In this document: positions 9,148-20,300 of the stretch, in pieces
Position numbering within the stretch: position 1 is the first letter of the stretch
How the letters are laid out: every line of letters begins with the position of its first letter
Source of the DNA: Isoetes engelmannii
Taxonomy: Eukaryota; Streptophyta; Lycopodiopsida; Isoetales; Isoetaceae
Reading direction: 5' to 3'
Assembly (NCBI GenBank): GCA_011763485.2
Contig: JAANSK020250273.1
Span: 1-23,236, forward strand
DNA length: 23,236 nt
Translations under genes and position numbers: made by a program
Notes under the pieces: generated by a model
The model's input: only the letters and a program-made list of their open reading frames with translations
Database searches by the model: none
Told to the model about the DNA's origin: nothing

Positions 9148-9664
9148 TTTAATAGTGAGTAGAATGAGACTACCTGTACCATATATGGTGCATGTTTATG
9201 CACAAGAAGAAAGATATTGTATCCGACACAGTGCATGCTTGGAGTTAAATAAGACTTCAAGGTATCTGCTACAACCATAAGAACAATTATCAAGCCAGCA
9301 AACTCGACACACTTATGAAGTTATATCTCTTACTTGTTAGACAAGTTGGAGTAACTATGTATACGGATTTGGAATACCATTTATTTGTCTGGTGGATGTT
9401 GTGGCCAAGGACATCCAAGAGCAGCAGACTGACGAATATAAAAACCTCACCCTCAAAACTGGAAAGACTTATTTTAATCGAGCTTTCTCTATGGAGCTTT
9501 AGACATGGCTTTAATGGGGCTGATGGGGTTTGTTGGTGTCGTATTTGCAGATTCAATGGGGTTCCTTACCTGATACCACCAACCAGATTTGTGCAGAGAT
9601 CTGAGAGATTCGAGTTTCCTAACAGGATTTGCCACCATTTAGGTTTATCAATTACATGTGTCAG
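9148..9664 (+). repeat. Dispersed repeat family A, copy 2 (about 517 bp)
   Basis: Direct repeat of 7609-8125. Here the coding-like patch is longer: from the TAC near 9361 it reads YGFGIP, then CLVDVVAKDIQEQQTDEYKN and TLKTGKTYFNRAFSMEL before a TAG at about 9500, roughly 48 codons. In copy 1 the same frame stops earlier because of a lost A near 7910. Downstream TTGGTGTCGTATTTGCAG at about 9533-9550 resembles a splice acceptor in both copies. The protein is unrecognised. Confidence 0.8.
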
Positions 9665-10006
9665 AGCTTGTAAGACAGAATTGCTCGATGCGATTGTGAT
9701 AGATGTTGCACCATTGAAAGAAATCTTACACTTGTATATTAATATTATATGTTGTCATTTATAAGGACAAATTGGAATTAGAATGACACCCATAAAAACA
9801 ATTTCCAGCTCAACTAATTAACTTACACTAATATGAAGTTGGTGGTACATCTCTTAATCAATGGAGTGACACTTCCTTAGCTTTGAAATATGCAAACAAA
9901 AACAAAAAGAAGAACATGACAAAATTTTCCAGCAGTTTAGAAGGCAGATCAAATGTGATGTTGATGCAAAGATTAATAAATGCAGATGCAGGGGTCACAA
10001 TTTGAA
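9665..10006. other. Intergenic stretch, no gene supported
   Basis: AT-rich sequence of about 340 bases with no recognisable coding region or repeat. Confidence 0.5.
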
Positions 10007-10098
10007 CAACAACTCGCATAATAAAACAGGGATACAAACAAGCAACAAAAACCAACAACTGGCATAAGAAAACAGGGACACAACAAGCAACAGAAAAC
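10007..10098. repeat. 46-bp tandem duplication
   Basis: Unit 1 begins CAACAACTCGCATAATAAAA at 10007. Unit 2 begins CAACAACTGGCATAAGAAAA at 10053. Both continue with ACAGGGA and CAAGCAACA. The two units differ by a handful of substitutions and one small gap. Confidence 0.8.
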
Positions 10099-12039
10099 AT
10101 AGAACGGGGTCAATAAAATTGTCTGATGAATGGGAGGAAGAAGATATGGGTGAAGGGATGGAACAAAGAGGAAAGGCACATGTCAATGATGTACGAAACG
10201 TATAGGCCACGTGATGACTGAAGGTGTTCCCCAAGGGAGGAGCAGAATTGGATATGGCTTTGAAGATGGAAGGGGAAGGACGTGTATTCATCTTGGTAGT
10301 AAAAAATAGGCATAACGTGGATGCTTTGGAAAACAAGTGGGCCAAGGCAAGCCAAGGATGGATGGATCTATACTACTTCACGAAAGGGACAAGGGGGTTC
10401 AAAAGTCCAAGCCAAATCCAATAAGAAGTGAGGGGCAGGGTAGGGTCAAGGTCAGGTCGATAGGGGGGCTGACAGGGAGAGAGCCCGGCCGTGTCGCGAT
10501 TCGAGACGGTGGAACGGTGGTGGTGGGGTGGCCACATGGGCAGTCGTTGCAGACGGCAGAAGCGGCAGTCGCAGTGCAGGCGCAGGGGCGGACATATGTC
10601 TTTTTGCGCAGCGTCCATTTCCAAATAGCCTTTTTCCAGAAGCCCATTATCTGAGTGAAGAAGAAGGAAAGAAAGAGTATGGCAAGACCCATTTAATTGC
10701 CACAAAATCTTTGACACACCAAAAGGCAAAGAGGAAGAGAACATCCCTCCTCCTCATCAATGCAGTGCAACATATTGGCGTCTAGCGGATATGGATGTGT
10801 CGGATTTTGATATATTGGCAGTTTGCTAGCCAAGAAGACAAATTGGGTCTAAATCAGGCCATACAAGGAACCAGATCCAATACATGAATACAACAGAAAC
10901 TTCTAGTGGAAGCTGGGCTGCAGAAGCAGGTCAGATGGCTATGGAGAAAGGCAGAAACCTAACACAAACCAAAATACCAGCAATATGACAGCAAAATACA
11001 CAACAAATTTGACAGAAAAATGGAAAGTTTTTCAACGAAAATACAGTAGAACAGAGCTAAGGCTAAGCGTCAAAATGCACATGCAAAAGGGAGTGTGGAA
11101 CAAGGACTAGAAATCTAGAGTCATAATGGGAAGAAAAAAAGGGAGTGAAGAATTTTTGATCACGAGCTGACAGGCAAAAAACACAGCCCATGATGTGGCT
11201 GTCTCTATAGGCACCATATATACTTCAAAAGAATGCAGTGCACGGCCTACGGCGCATTCAAGCCCCACACCTATGCATGCATGCATTGCATTCGATGCAT
11301 AAATTCAGAGCAAAAGTTGCATCTTTTGGGAAAAAAGAGCCCCCCCACTATACAACAAAAAACTGCCACTCTGCGCTTCGCTTCTAAACCAGCACAGAGC
11401 TGGCATAATTACGAGCCCCCAGCATGGCCTATCCCGACAAGGAAAGGCGAGTCAAATTTTTCCACGCTCAGCACTGGAATCCCTGTACTTCGCCTTTGCT
11501 GCGTATCAATTGGAAGCATGATTCCGCTCTAAGGCCTAGTCTCTAGGCTATTCTTTCCCTTTCTCTCCCTTTCTGCCCCCTCTTACTTAATTTCAATCAT
11601 GCTCAGCTTAATAATGCCATCATTTGGAGTACCGAGGCCAGGTATGGCCACCAATAAACCCTTTTTCCTTCTTATTCTGGCCATGGCCATCCCCATTTTC
11701 TGCATAAATACATCCTACAAAACAAACCAAATCAAATACCTCCATTTTTTCCTTCCTTCTTCTCTCAGATCAGATCTAGCACATGCCTTTGCATTTAAGT
11801 AACCCCACACTGTCCAGCCTGCCTGTGTCATAATATGGCATGGCTCTTCCCAGATCTCTCGTTATATGCATTGAAATCAATCTCTAAGATCTCTCTGAAA
11901 AGAAAAACCTTCTATACGGCTCTTGGTCAGAATATAATCAACGGCATAATTATCTGTGTAAGGCAAAACAACCCATGGGACCGGATTCTGAAGCCAAAGC
12001 AAAAAGAAAAAGAAAAAAAAAAAGAAAGAAGCAGCAGCA
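10099..12039. other. Intergenic region with a GC-rich patch and pyrimidine-rich tracts
   Basis: No gene is supported. About 10420-10620 is distinctly GC-rich (GGTGGTGGTGGGG type sequence) and opens several overlapping frames on both strands, which I attribute to composition. About 11545-11580 and 11735-11770 are CT-rich like plant 5' untranslated regions. A long purine run (AAAAAGAAAAAGAAAAA) precedes an ATG at 12040. The upstream region of an unannotated transcript is possible but not shown. Confidence 0.45.
11273..11286. promoter_or_regulatory. RY-type ATGCAT palindrome cluster
   Basis: ATGCATGCATGCAT is a 14-base self-complementary run containing overlapping CATGCATG (RY) elements, bound in plants by B3-domain factors. 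Two more ATGCAT-like elements follow before 11301 (ATGCATTGCA and GATGCAT). No gene start is firmly placed nearby, so function is unproven and a simple repeat is the alternative. Confidence 0.3.
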
Positions 12040-12111
12040 ATGGCTAATTCTAGCAGTGGAGGAAACGGATACCAGTTAGGTTTTCCGGTACATCAACCAA
12101 ACAGTGGTTAG
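12040..12111 (+). CDS. Very short ORF with a strong plant start context
   Basis: ATG at 12040 lies in GCAGCAGCAATGGCT, a near-ideal plant initiation context, after an A/G-rich leader. The frame gives a 23-residue peptide starting MANSSSGGNGYQLGFPV and ends at TAG 12109-12111. A GCTGAAGGTAAGG at 12128-12140 resembles a strong 5' splice site. This could be a first exon whose true splice lies before the TAG, a small peptide gene, or chance. I do not recognise the peptide. Confidence 0.2.
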   Translation: MANSSSGGNGYQLGFPVHQPNSG

Positions 12112-12920
12112 CAGGTCTTTATCAAATGCTGAAGGTAAGGCTAAAAGAACAGAGATCATGGCATTGTACCTTTCTACGAGAGAGAGAGCATGCTTCTATA
12201 CTAAGGCTTTGTCTTGTTAGATGGGGTTTTAGATCATGCTTCCACGACTAGCTTAAAACTTAAATATCATGCCAGATCTTTCTTCTGCTGCAACCCTAGC
12301 CTTCTAGATTGAAAGATCTGATCTGATCCGGTCTGGCCTCGTTTTTACGACAGTCAAAACAAGATCTAACAAATAAATGCTTCAATTCAACATACTCTTT
12401 CAAAACGGAAGCTTAGCTTTGCATTGCATTGCCAAAAAGAAATATTTGTTACACTGCAAATTGCTTCAAACCAGGAGCATAGAGTGGAGTGGAGTTCTCA
12501 CCAGATTTTTTTTTTTCTTTTGCAACAAAGCCCACATGATTGATCATTGCTGTCTTACCAATTAATTTACTTAATCAGAAAGATCAATGTCCAATGCCAC
12601 GCTTCTTCCTGCCTGCAATTCGGCCTGCAGAAAAAGAACTAGAGTGGCAAAATTAGGGCCAACACAGAAACCAGCTTCTTGCTACGAATTTCCGATTAAG
12701 GCCCTGGGAATTCTGCATATCACACCTGGTTTTCTACAAAGATCCAATACACAAAATTCGAACGTGTTACAAAATGTTTCAAGCAAAGAAAAAAAAGACA
12801 GGCTAGGCTTGTGCAGCCAGCCACAGAAATCGAAATCGTCATCATCTTCAGTCTTATTATTCCATGTAAAAAACTGCCATTCAACTTCCCGATCTGGTTC
12901 ACAAACTGCAGCCTGATGCA
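12112..12920. other. AHL 3' flank, no further gene supported
   Basis: This sequence lies beyond the 3' end of the minus-strand AHL gene. The part nearest AHL (about 12850-13070) is probably its 3' untranslated region; a minus-strand AATAAT at about 12855-12860 is a possible poly(A) signal. A minus-strand frame at 12682-12939 begins in the CATTC microsatellite and shows no family features. A GAGAGAGAGAG run lies at about 12178-12188 and a run of T near 12507. Confidence 0.45.
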
Positions 12921-12949
12921 CCATTCCATTCCATTCCATTTCATTTCAT
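12921..12949. repeat. (CCATT)n microsatellite
   Basis: CCATT is repeated four times and then drifts to TCATTTCAT. It lies about 120 bases beyond the AHL stop codon, probably within the 3' untranslated region. Confidence 0.85.
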
Positions 12950-13070
12950 AAGTAACTATTCTTCACAACCCACAAAAATTCTCGCAGGAGCAGGATCAAT
13001 TTCTGAGAAAGAGCAACGGATCCAAATTCGGCAATGCAACAGCGGCAAGGATGAAAAAATAAATGCGGGA

Positions 13071-13895
13071 TCAAAAGGGAGGGCGACCTCCGGCAGCGGC
13101 CCAGGCAAGGATATCAGGGGTAAGCTGACAGTTAGCGAGGGGATTTTGCGGGAGGTTATAGAGAGCCATGGTGCAAGGATCGTTCTGTTGGGCAGCAGAC
13201 ATCTGATGAGACATGTTAGAGGCCATTTGGCTATTTTCATCTTCATCAAGAGGGAGACGATCGTAGCAAGGGCCCATGAACGAAGCAGCGATGATGAGAA
13301 CAGGAGAAACGGCAACGAGGGCACCCACAACGGAACCGCCGATAACCTGGCCTTGTGCGCCGGCGAGCGAGATGGTTAATCCGGCAGCGGTGAAGGGAGC
13401 CGGCTGGAGAAGAAAAGCTCCGGAGAGGCTGAGGATATCAAAGCGGCCATGGAGTGTTACAGTCGCGCCCGGAGCTGTGGGCTGCCGGAGAGTAACATTC
13501 GAAACCGTTCCGCTGCCTCCCAACACGCACAATCCCCTCTGCCTCCTCCGAGCAAACGTTGCAATGCATTCGGCTATGTCGCAGCCCGACGCTACCTCCA
13601 GCACATGCGGCCTCATCCCTGTTCCTGTATCCCTCGTTATGATTATCGGTGGCTTCGGCTTGTTCTTAGATCCCGGTGGCCTCCCCCTTGGTTTCCTTAC
13701 CACTTCCCCTTCGCCCATATGCTGTAAGCTTCCTTTTGAAATCAGCCTGCTGTTCCCGTTCGTTTTCCTTCCCCCCGGATTGCTGCTTCCGCTGTGTTCA
13801 TCCTCCGATCCGGCTAGCTGCTGCTCCGGCGTATGAAATGAGAATGGCGGGGGTAATCGCCCTGATGGCCCTCCTGAATCCAACCCTGCCATCAA
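13071..13895 (-). CDS. AT-hook motif nuclear-localized (AHL) protein, Type-I
   Basis: Intact, intronless 274-residue protein. In this family AHL proteins bind AT-rich DNA in the nucleus, assemble as trimers through the PPC domain and repress or remodel target loci controlling growth, flowering and hypocotyl elongation. Residues 1-65 are a low-complexity leader. The AT-hook with [17 protein letters not shown] (67-83) is the Type-I form. The PPC/DUF296 domain spans about 96-215 and includes the GRFDIL core (150-155), where most Type-I relatives have GRFEIL. It ends with [10 protein letters not shown] and [10 protein letters not shown]. The tail is Gln/Ser-rich and ends [14 protein letters not shown]. 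The start is the first of two Met codons. A single exon fits clade-A Type-I AHLs. Closest Arabidopsis paralog cannot be decided by eye. The length and uninterrupted frame argue it is functional. Plus-strand frames at 13276-13836 are shadows. Confidence 0.95.
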   Translation of the reverse strand: MMAGLDSGGPSGRLPPPFSFHTPEQQLAGSEDEHSGSSNPGGRKTNGNSRLISKGSLQHMGEGEVVRKPRGRPPGSKNKPKPPIIITRDTGTGMRPHVLEVASGCDIAECIATFARRRQRGLCVLGGSGTVSNVTLRQPTAPGATVTLHGRFDILSLSGAFLLQPAPFTAAGLTISLAGAQGQVIGGSVVGALVAVSPVLIIAASFMGPCYDRLPLDEDENSQMASNMSHQMSAAQQNDPCTMALYNLPQNPLANCQLTPDILAWAAAGGRPPF

Positions 13896-14285
13896 TCAAC
13901 CTCTGCGCATATCCGACAGCCCAAAAAAATGCTTAAAAAATTGCTCCCTGTACTCCGATTCCAACTGGGTTTCTGTTTTAAACAAAATTTGCCGAGATCT
14001 GACAAGCGAAAACCTGCATGATGCTGCGAATTGGGGGGTGGTTTGCGAGAATTGGGATGGTGGGGAGTGGGCAGATCGAAATGGGTTGTGGGCGGATTGA
14101 AGGAAAAATGGAGCGGGGCGGCCTGGGATGGTCGATTTTTGGGAGACCGAAGGGCAGCAAAGAAAGAAAGCCAAAGCAATGAGCGAGAAGGTTCTGCAAA
14201 GGCAAATACTACCAAATTGGTCGGGGTCCAGCACACGCCTCTACACTACAAACTCGCCTCTCCGACCCAAATGCGGGAATAAAGG

Positions 14286-14293
14286 ATATATAT
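14286..14293 (-). promoter_or_regulatory. TATA-box-like motif upstream of AHL
   Basis: On the minus strand this reads CATATATATCC, about 390 bases upstream of the AHL ATG. A start site 25-35 bases downstream would give a 5' leader of roughly 360 bases, long but common for AHL genes. The motif is palindromic, so orientation is inferred from the gene. Confidence 0.35.
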
Positions 14294-14523
14294 GAAGCCC
14301 TCAATTCGGACGTTTTTGTTCTCCCTACCAAAGAAAGACGCAGTCTTCCTCCTTTGGTCAAGCCTCCACGCTTCTACTGTACTGCCGCCCCTCTATACTG
14401 TACTACGTATTTTCTACATGCTTTCTCTGCTTTTCATTATACCATATGCTCAGGAGATTCCCATTTGGACAAGTAGTAGTAAGTACGTAGTTTTGCCATG
14501 TACGTACTTTATACCACCACACG

Positions 14524-14601
14524 CAACTATAATGGACATGACATTGTAAGGAAAGCTATATACAACTACGATAGACATGACATTTTAAGGATAGCTATTA
14601 T
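14524..14601. repeat. 39-bp tandem duplication
   Basis: CAACTATAATGGACATGACA at 14524 is followed by CAACTACGATAGACATGACA at 14563, and both continue TT-TAAGGA-AGCTAT. The two 39-base units differ at about six positions. Confidence 0.8.
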
Positions 14602-14628
14602 CGTGCACCTATTTTTTCTGTATCCAAA

Positions 14629-14706
14629 GGTTCGAGGTTTGTGTTTTAGTAGTGTCTTGTCTTTCTATGCCCAGGGGTTCGATGTTTGTGTTTTGCTAGT
14701 GTCTTG
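14629..14706. repeat. 47-bp period tandem duplication
   Basis: GGTTCGAGGTTTGTGTTTTA at 14629 recurs as GGTTCGATGTTTGTGTTTTG at 14676, each followed by GTAGTGTCTTG-like sequence. The second unit matches for about 31 bases before diverging. Confidence 0.75.
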
Positions 14707-15716
14707 TTGTGCCTTGTTTCCTTGTGGGCAGGGCACACATATAGAGAGATAGAGAGAGGGAGATAAGCACACTCTGGCCTCTCTACATATACCAAGTTGG
14801 CCTTGCCTAGTCATTGTAACTATCTTGTACACAATGTTGTCAATTCCATAATGTCTCCTAGTAGTTGAATTTGGATCTCTTCAAATGGCCCAGCCAGTTC
14901 AACTTTTCGGTTTTGCAAATTGAGGCACATGGGCATGTCGCATGCTCAACTCGTTCCTTTTAAATACAGCAAAGCACATACCTCATATTTCTCGTTCAGC
15001 ACGTCGGCTACATCTGGTAGAAGTCTACGTATGCCCCACATAGAATCAGAATCCTTGGACATCAAAGTGTCATTTTGCCAAGATCACTGCTCTCACATAC
15101 GGACATCCAAACTACCCTTTTCGCCAAACGTTTGGTACAATGGCCTACCCTTTTTTACCACTTCTTTCAAACATTAGAACGTGCACCTAGAGACCACTAT
15201 TCATGTGCGACTTTTAAGTTGTCACAAGACAGTGGTGGTCCTTGACTTTCACTGGGGTGTTATAATGTTTTGTCCCTTTTTTACTACATAGGCTTGTGTG
15301 CAACATCCAAGGCAGCCCATGTGCTCCTTAGAGGACCATAACAATCGCAACATATAGGTAAAAGACCTTAGGGAGACTTTGTCAATGTGTTCATATTGGT
15401 TGTTTACTTCTAGGTTGCTTCTGGACAGAGTGAGTCCATTTCTTATAAGGTCGCATCTGTTACTTTTTAAGAACTTTTTGCTCTGTAGAATCCCATTTAA
15501 TTAATGAGATGGGAAGACACATAGCTTGATTCTTCCAACCTTTTGAGGAATGGATAATCTTGTTTTTTGACATGTGCTTGCCGCAAAATCTGAGTAGCAG
15601 CTGTAAGGAGAGGGACGGATGGCCGAACGGGCGGGGCGGAGGGGTGGTGCCAATTGGAATGGCATGTGCATGAGCGTTGAAAATGCAAGCGGAGGCGAGG
15701 GGCATGGGGCGCCATA

Positions 15717-15750
15717 TCTAGGCTCTAACTTGTATAAGTTAGAGCCTAGA
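15717..15750. repeat. Perfect 15-bp inverted repeat with a 4-base spacer
   Basis: TCTAGGCTCTAACTT (15717-15731), spacer GTAT, then AAGTTAGAGCCTAGA (15736-15750). The arms are perfectly complementary and would form a 15-bp stem in DNA or RNA. It lies in otherwise gene-free sequence, at the edge of a GC-rich patch. Confidence 0.9.
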
Positions 15751-17350
15751 CACACACGTCGGCAAGGGCAAGCAAAACCACCCACGCACAGTGTCCCACC
15801 CACTTACTATTCTTCACTAATATTTCTGGTCAGGCACGACTATTCTCTGCCTTCGTTTTGGACCCCTCCACTCCAAACCCAAAATCCCAGAATCTATGCT
15901 GCACTCTCCTGCAGGCCAAAATGAAAGGAAGCACGTGGGGCCTCCCCCTGCCTGCCATTACTCGCGCAACCACCTCTCCCTTTCCAAGACGGAATCTTTT
16001 CCTTCTTTCCCTTACCCTATCGAACCTTGGCACTAACCCCAATACATACCGCCCTTAACTCCCTTCACATTCCCGCCCTTAACAGCCACCCTCCGATTTA
16101 CCTTGCCTTTTCACCCTGCTCAGAAATATGCCCCCTGGGTCGTGGTCAAAACCAATGGTAATTAATTCCTTGCACTCCCTCAAGCCCTTACTCCAGATCA
16201 TACCATAATTGGCATGGCCAATCCGTGGATGGAGATGGGTGTTTCAGGACATTGATTCTCCTTCATTTACTCTCGTTTCAGGTTATGATTTGTTTCCAGA
16301 GAAGATGCCCTGCCTGTTTGTGTCTTCAGTGTTGGAAATTTCTGTATTTGAGTTGTTTGATGGATCATGATGTTGATGGCGAAGAATTAAAAGGCATTTT
16401 CGAAGAGGTGGACTGATCCACGAGCCTTTAAGATCGAAACACACAGAAAAAAAAAAGGCCTCATGATCACGGTAAAAAGCTCTGCAGTTTTTAATGTTGA
16501 GAGTTATAGAGCCTGTACTGGGGGGTTCGATCCACGGTACCAAATTAGTGATTACATTGCTGTAGAGAATCTTGTTGGGGTTTTGTTTTGAGGTTTAAGG
16601 CCAAAGTTGTCAAAAGCCAGATTTGGGTGTTGGATTACCCGGTGTAAAAGAGGTAGGTTTTTTTTGAATTTGGCATGATTACTCTGGGACCCCCCATTTC
16701 TGCGTAACTGCTGCTGTCTGCATATATAACAAGACAAAGACAAGACGACGACGCTTTTCATGATTAGCAAGGCAGCAGCAAACAAGGGAGGTAGTAGATT
16801 ACAGTCTAAAAGGAAGGGATCCATCCCAAGCCAATTGATTGCCAAAGCAGGAAATGTGGAGGGTCACGGGTTCTTCAGGAGCCCCAAATCCCTTCTCACT
16901 TTTTGGTCCCTGCCATTGCAGAAGATTTTGGGATTGAGAAAGGCCCATATCATTTTGCTTTGCTTGTATAGTGTATAATACATTAAAATACCCCCCCTTT
17001 GGGTTTTGTTTTTTATTTGTATCCCTACTTGGGATATCTGATGCTCTCTGAAATATGTTATTATGTTACTTCGCTCTCGCTCTGATGGACATGATTAGTT
17101 TTGGCCTAGCTTGGACAATTCGCACAACCTTTTTTTCGAGTTTTTTTATTAACACCAACCTAAAAGCCCCAGGATCATTCCCTATCTTTGTCATTGCACC
17201 TTGGAATTTCTCCTTTTCTTTTTTCATTTTTAATCGTTTCTCCTTCCCTTCTCCCCCCCAACTCTACAACATAAGTTCTTCCTCCTGGGCCCTCCTTACT
17301 TCCTAGGCTCAGTTTTTGGGATTGCACCATCTTCGATCCCAACGACCTCC
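15751..17350. other. Intergenic region with pyrimidine-rich tracts
   Basis: No gene is supported. C- and T-rich blocks lie at about 15950-16110, 17195-17260 and 17325-17365. Several short frames open on both strands but none has a recognisable motif. Confidence 0.5.
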
Positions 17351-20300
17351 ACCCCCCTTCAGTTTTTGTTTTTTAATTCTTTTAATCTGCACTTGAGTGT
17401 TGAGGTGGTCGTCTCCTTTGCCATGTGGTGATGTGCCCCCAGTATTGAATATGTTGTCGTTTTCAATGCCGTCCCTATCCTGCAAACTAGCCATGTTTAC
17501 TAAGCCAGTTATGTGGATACCACACGGTCTAACAATTCAACTGACTACAAAAGGCACAAATTCAAAATTTGATTCTCCTCACCAGTTCATTGCTTTGCAC
17601 ATTTTCTTATTTTACCCGTCAATTGGGATGCCATATTCTAGAGCAGAGATGGAAACATTTAATCTTCTTTATGTCCAAAAGTTGATATCCTTTAACTACA
17701 TATCCAAGATAATTGAAGTGCATAGTACTATAGGATATTTGTATGTATTTAAATATGTTTATTAGTGCATTGTGTACCTAATGAGGGTATCCTATTCATC
17801 CGCTTCGTACTCTGACTAACTGTAAAGTATAGTGCAAGTTACTGGCTAATTCCTGATTATTTATCACGGGGAAGATGTAAGAGGGTTTGAATTGCCTAGT
17901 TTTGCAGTGCATATGTTGTAATTAATGCAAAAATTAGCTGTTCACTGAACCATATTTTTGACAATATCGGCACTGAGGTCTTATATGCCATCTTGATCAG
18001 TATCTTCACAACTGGAACTGTCAGGTGGGACATGCATGGCTATGAATGTGCAGTGGTCAGTGGACAACTTGCTCAGTTGATATGTCCGGCTTGGACCTCA
18101 ACAGTTTATCTGTGCTGCATCTAGGGGCATGTGCTGCTATATCAGGTCATATGAATGTCAGTAACCACAAGGAAAAAACTAGGATTGACAGAAGACTTGG
18201 TGATAGCTTCGATGAATGGTGGCGAATTAACAATGATGCAATATGTTATTATATTGCAGTTTAGATAAACATGTGGTTTAGTACCACACCAATGATGCGC
18301 TCATTAAAGCTTCCAACTATAAAATGGATTATTTTAAAATAGATAGACACATAATTTAAATTCTATACTGTTAAATATTGGTTTAGAAGATGACCAAACC
18401 CTATATAACATGGAGGAACTATTGAGCAGCAATTATTAAGCAATGATTGACTGTTTTTGATTAATTAGTAGCCACTAATACTTCATACTATAATTAAAGA
18501 AGTACCACTAGCTTATTTATAAATAACAAAAGCGCAACTAGCTTGTTTAAGTTATACACAGGCAATTAGTTATTGTAAAAGAGGATTGTTTGGATATACT
18601 GACAATACATGTGGACTTCACTATGTTACTACTTTAGGATATATATTTGATACAATTAAAGAACACCAATATATGCACAATTATAATGACTTGCTATAAA
18701 AAGTGTTCTAAAAGTGCCTCGAAGAGATCATAGTTCCTTGTATCCTAGAGATTAATTTATTTCATGCTATCCTATATGCATAGAAATGCATTGCTAACAT
18801 TAAGTTTCAGCGTGGAAACATACTAGGTGGTAAGTATGCAAAAGAATAACTCTCAATCGGAGATCATAGAAATAAAGTACTGGGTTGCCTTCTTTCCATC
18901 CCTAAAGTGACATATGTCTATGTGAATTTTGAATGATATATCAAGACAAAACACCTACAAGTACTTTTTAAAGATATCTTCCATTATCGTAGAGAATACT
19001 AAGCACCTCCAAAGATTTGAATACCATAACGTCGACTGTAGTAATTCACATGTGGTTAGTTCTATCTCCATCTTTCAACAGATGAGTACTTGCTTATTCA
19101 AATCTTGAGCATTTTACTCCAAGGATTGTACCAACATCACATGCATCGAAGTGCCATCTTACGTTGAGATAATTATTCAAGACCTACATGTTTGCCAGAG
19201 GTACTTGTGTATAGCTAGACAACTTGGGCAAATACCCTTAGGGTATCCTTCTTCTAGGAAGACAACTTGAGCTAGTAGCCTTAAATTATCCATCATAAAC
19301 TTATTATATTTACATCCTCTCATATTAAATTCAAAAAGCCAATAGAATTATGAATGTAAGATGCATTTTGTGGCCTTTAGGGCTTGGTCCAGTTCTAGGA
19401 CCTTTGCCATGTGGTCACATGCTAACACTGATCCTATAGCAGGGGGCCTTAAATCATAACATGTAATATACAATCATATGAAGCAGCTCCTAGTATAAGC
19501 TGATGCATTGGCTTCCTGTGGTAACTGAATGTACTAGTGATAAGTGTGATGACATTTAAGTCCTTCCAAAAAATAAAGGAAATGCATTTTTGTCATTTGT
19601 GAAAGGGTCTTATATGAATCATTATACTTCCATTACTCAATATTATGAGATAAATCTTAACACGTAGAAAAAGAAGCAAGTTTATGTTATACCATAGTGA
19701 TCAATAAGTTAGTTCATGGTAGATAAACCAACTACTACTAGAATTATCAAATCATGAACTTGAAAGAGCACTTCAAGTTCAAGTTCCTCGTGCCATAAAA
19801 ATGCATACTTTTTTTTTGTATCTATATAATAATTATTCAGTACCAAATTCGTATTCATAAAGTCAAATTTGCTATAAATTATACATAGTTTATTCTTTTA
19901 CATTTATAAGTACTTAAATATATTACATATTTGTTGTGCGTCTTTATACATGCAAAGTTTTATTGCATCGTAGCCGGTAGACAACTTGTAGTCTTAGTTT
20001 TCAACAGTTAAGCTAGGTGGTGATTATCATTGTCTTGGCTTAACACACAAAATGGTTTATTAAAAAATATGTGGTGAACGATATGTCCAATATATTTGTT
20101 ATGGGGCATTCGAGAAGAAGATGCAAGAGAGGTTGTTAAAATGCCCATCAGATGTGTCAAAGCAGGGATCAATGTTGTCTCACAGTATAAGGTACAATGG
20201 TTCTAGCAAACTTACAATGTGTATCATCTCATCTATACTAGCATGGCATAAACTAATGCTCATACATGAACCATTAGAATGAACATAAAAAACACATATT

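Larger units (their letters stand above)
14294..15716. other. Intergenic region upstream of AHL
   Basis: No gene is supported. It contains two tandem duplications (listed separately), a GA microsatellite at about 14743-14763 and short pyrimidine tracts. A GC-rich patch at about 15610-15710 opens overlapping frames on both strands, which I treat as composition. Confidence 0.5.

Noticed and set aside
10373-10744. Minus-strand 123-codon ORF
   Set aside because: Lies on the GC-rich patch with overlapping frames on both strands; composition alone accounts for it.
12682-12939. Minus-strand 85-codon ORF downstream of AHL
   Set aside because: Starts in the CATTC microsatellite, falls in the likely AHL 3' untranslated region and has no recognisable motif.
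13276-13836. Plus-strand 186-codon ORF over the AHL gene
   Set aside because: Shadow of the GC-biased minus-strand AHL coding sequence; the minus frame has clear AT-hook and PPC domains.
15619-15924. Plus-strand 101-codon ORF across the 34-base hairpin
   Set aside because: GC-rich composition, overlapping minus-strand frames of equal length, no family features.
16520-16535. GGTTCGATCC, resembling a tRNA B box
   Set aside because: One base short of the consensus spacing and no foldable tRNA arms around it.
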